Positions 63,411-64,000 of a stretch of DNA of 64,000 bases are shown piece after piece; position 1 is the first letter of the stretch; each line of letters starts with the position of its first letter. The notes under the pieces were generated by a model. The model had not been told where the DNA came from, did no database searches, and saw nothing but the letters and a program-made list of their open reading frames with translations. The translations under genes and the position numbers were made by a program. The stretch is from NCBI GenBank assembly GCA_028684915.1, contig JAQUEZ010000004.1:22194-86193 (forward strand), given 5' to 3'. The stretch is from Desulfobulbus sp. Lineage in GTDB: Bacteria > Desulfobacterota > Desulfobulbia > Desulfobulbales > Desulfobulbaceae.

Positions 63411-63884
63411 ATGGGGCAATTTATTAATCATGTCGGTTTAATGCTAACCAAAGATGAAGCCCCTATTCTAAGGGATATGCTGGAGGCTAATCTAAGGTAT
63501 ATAAAAAAAGTGTACGTTCTTGATGGCGGACATGACGATTCGTGTAAAATTTTTAAGGAATATCCCGAGATAATTTCTTATTTACACGAGGATGATTTAA
63601 GGGCGCAATTGCATGAACCCTTGAAAGTTGTTGACGGTATCAGGGGCTATCTGTTGGATATTATCAGAGAGCATGAAAAAGGTGATGTTTGGGTTACCTT
63701 GATGCATGGAGATGAGATTTTCTATCATAACCCACTTGAAGTAGTGGAGTTGGCACAAATTTCAGAGTGTAACTGCGTGGAATGGTATGCACCTCATTTT
63801 TTTCCACACAAAAAAGATTACAAGGAATGGGGAGAATTGTTACAGAAACCTCTTCAGGAGCGTATTCGCTATTATCTATGGTAA
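63411..63884 (+). CDS. Glycosyltransferase-like protein, C-terminally truncated
   Basis: 157-aa frame starting MGQFINHVGLMLTKDEAPILRDML, with VYVLDGGHDDS and LMHGDEIF where family 2-like enzymes have DGGSTDGT and DADE. Family members normally extend to 280 aa or more. Here the frame stops at IRYYLW with TAA, and the following bases have a different, GC-richer composition and open on the other strand. This suggests that an insertion or rearrangement has cut the gene. Confidence 0.6.
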   Translation: MGQFINHVGLMLTKDEAPILRDMLEANLRYIKKVYVLDGGHDDSCKIFKEYPEIISYLHEDDLRAQLHEPLKVVDGIRGYLLDIIREHEKGDVWVTLMHGDEIFYHNPLEVVELAQISECNCVEWYAPHFFPHKKDYKEWGELLQKPLQERIRYYLW

Positions 63885-63890
63885 CAAAAT

Positions 63891-64000
63891 TCAGTTGGAT
63901 TTGGCCGACTCGGGATAAGCCCCGAGTGACTTGAATATCTGGCCCGGCAAATCGTCCAGGTGTATCAGCGGCCTAAACCCCGGCAAGATACGGTCGTTGT
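63891..64000 (-). CDS. C-terminal end of an unidentified gene (partial)
   Basis: A minus-strand frame enters from the right edge and ends at TGA 63893-63891: ...GFRPLIHLDDLPGQIFKSLG followed by AYPESAKSN. It is protein-like and GC-richer than the truncated glycosyltransferase it abuts by six bases. It could be the end of a transposase or of another inserted gene. The family is not recognised from 36 residues. Confidence 0.35.
   Translation of the reverse strand, partial: NDRILPGFRPLIHLDDLPGQIFKSLGAYPESAKSN

Overview
The window looks like a chromosomal segment of an anaerobic Desulfobacterota bacterium, most likely Desulfobulbales. The evidence is an NAD-linked HoxEFUYH [NiFe] hydrogenase, an oxygen-sensitive double-cubane-cluster reductase with its activase, a manganese-type pyrophosphatase, FolE2 in place of FolE, many hybrid histidine kinases, and an apparent selenocysteine codon in a metallophosphatase. 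The lineage is inferred from gene content only. No rRNA, tRNA or CRISPR array was recognised.

Layout. 0-6.4 kb: nested short mobile elements, a hybrid histidine kinase whose 5' end is AT-rich, cfa, pcm, a small unknown gene and a cold-shock gene. 6.4-13.8 kb: a signalling block with a CheB-CheR-PAS fusion, a multi-PAS histidine kinase split by a frameshift at a nine-G tract, and a receiver-PAS-LuxR regulator. 13.9-20.1 kb: an operon with acetyl-CoA synthetase, E1 alpha, E1 beta and E2 of a 2-oxoacid/acetoin-type dehydrogenase, a private acyl carrier protein and LipB. A miniature transposable element lies in its leader. 20.2-26.3 kb: universal stress protein, Hsp20 and hoxEFUYH. 26.3-34.6 kb: a long non-coding stretch, a secreted unknown protein facing a class A beta-lactamase-fold serine hydrolase, another mobile element copy beside a broken amidohydrolase, a nitroreductase and a hybrid kinase with a Cache-like domain but no membrane segment. 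34.6-39.9 kb: periplasmic binding protein, membrane hybrid kinase, minCDE. 40-49.4 kb: double-cubane reductase and activase, a Bax-inhibitor-1 family membrane protein, pyrophosphatase, the candidate selenoprotein, rarA, an adenylate/guanylate cyclase and a PilZ protein. 49.7-58.2 kb: an aldehyde dehydrogenase, folE2, hslR, a lone IMP-cyclohydrolase domain, purN, pyrR, an odd kinase-like protein and a U32 peptidase. 58.3-64 kb: a lipopolysaccharide region with msbA and several glycosyltransferases. It becomes strongly AT-rich and ends with a truncated glycosyltransferase.

Most notable points. (1) The metallophosphatase 44729..45721 reads through an in-frame TGA exactly where its relatives are thought to carry the second Cys of a Cys-Gly-Cys motif. 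(2) A family of roughly 155-bp palindromic elements occurs four times in 30 kb; one copy has a perfect 9-bp target duplication and another sits inside a second miniature element. (3) A poly-G tract splits a sensor kinase gene. (4) A dedicated ACP-LipB pair is built into a dehydrogenase operon.
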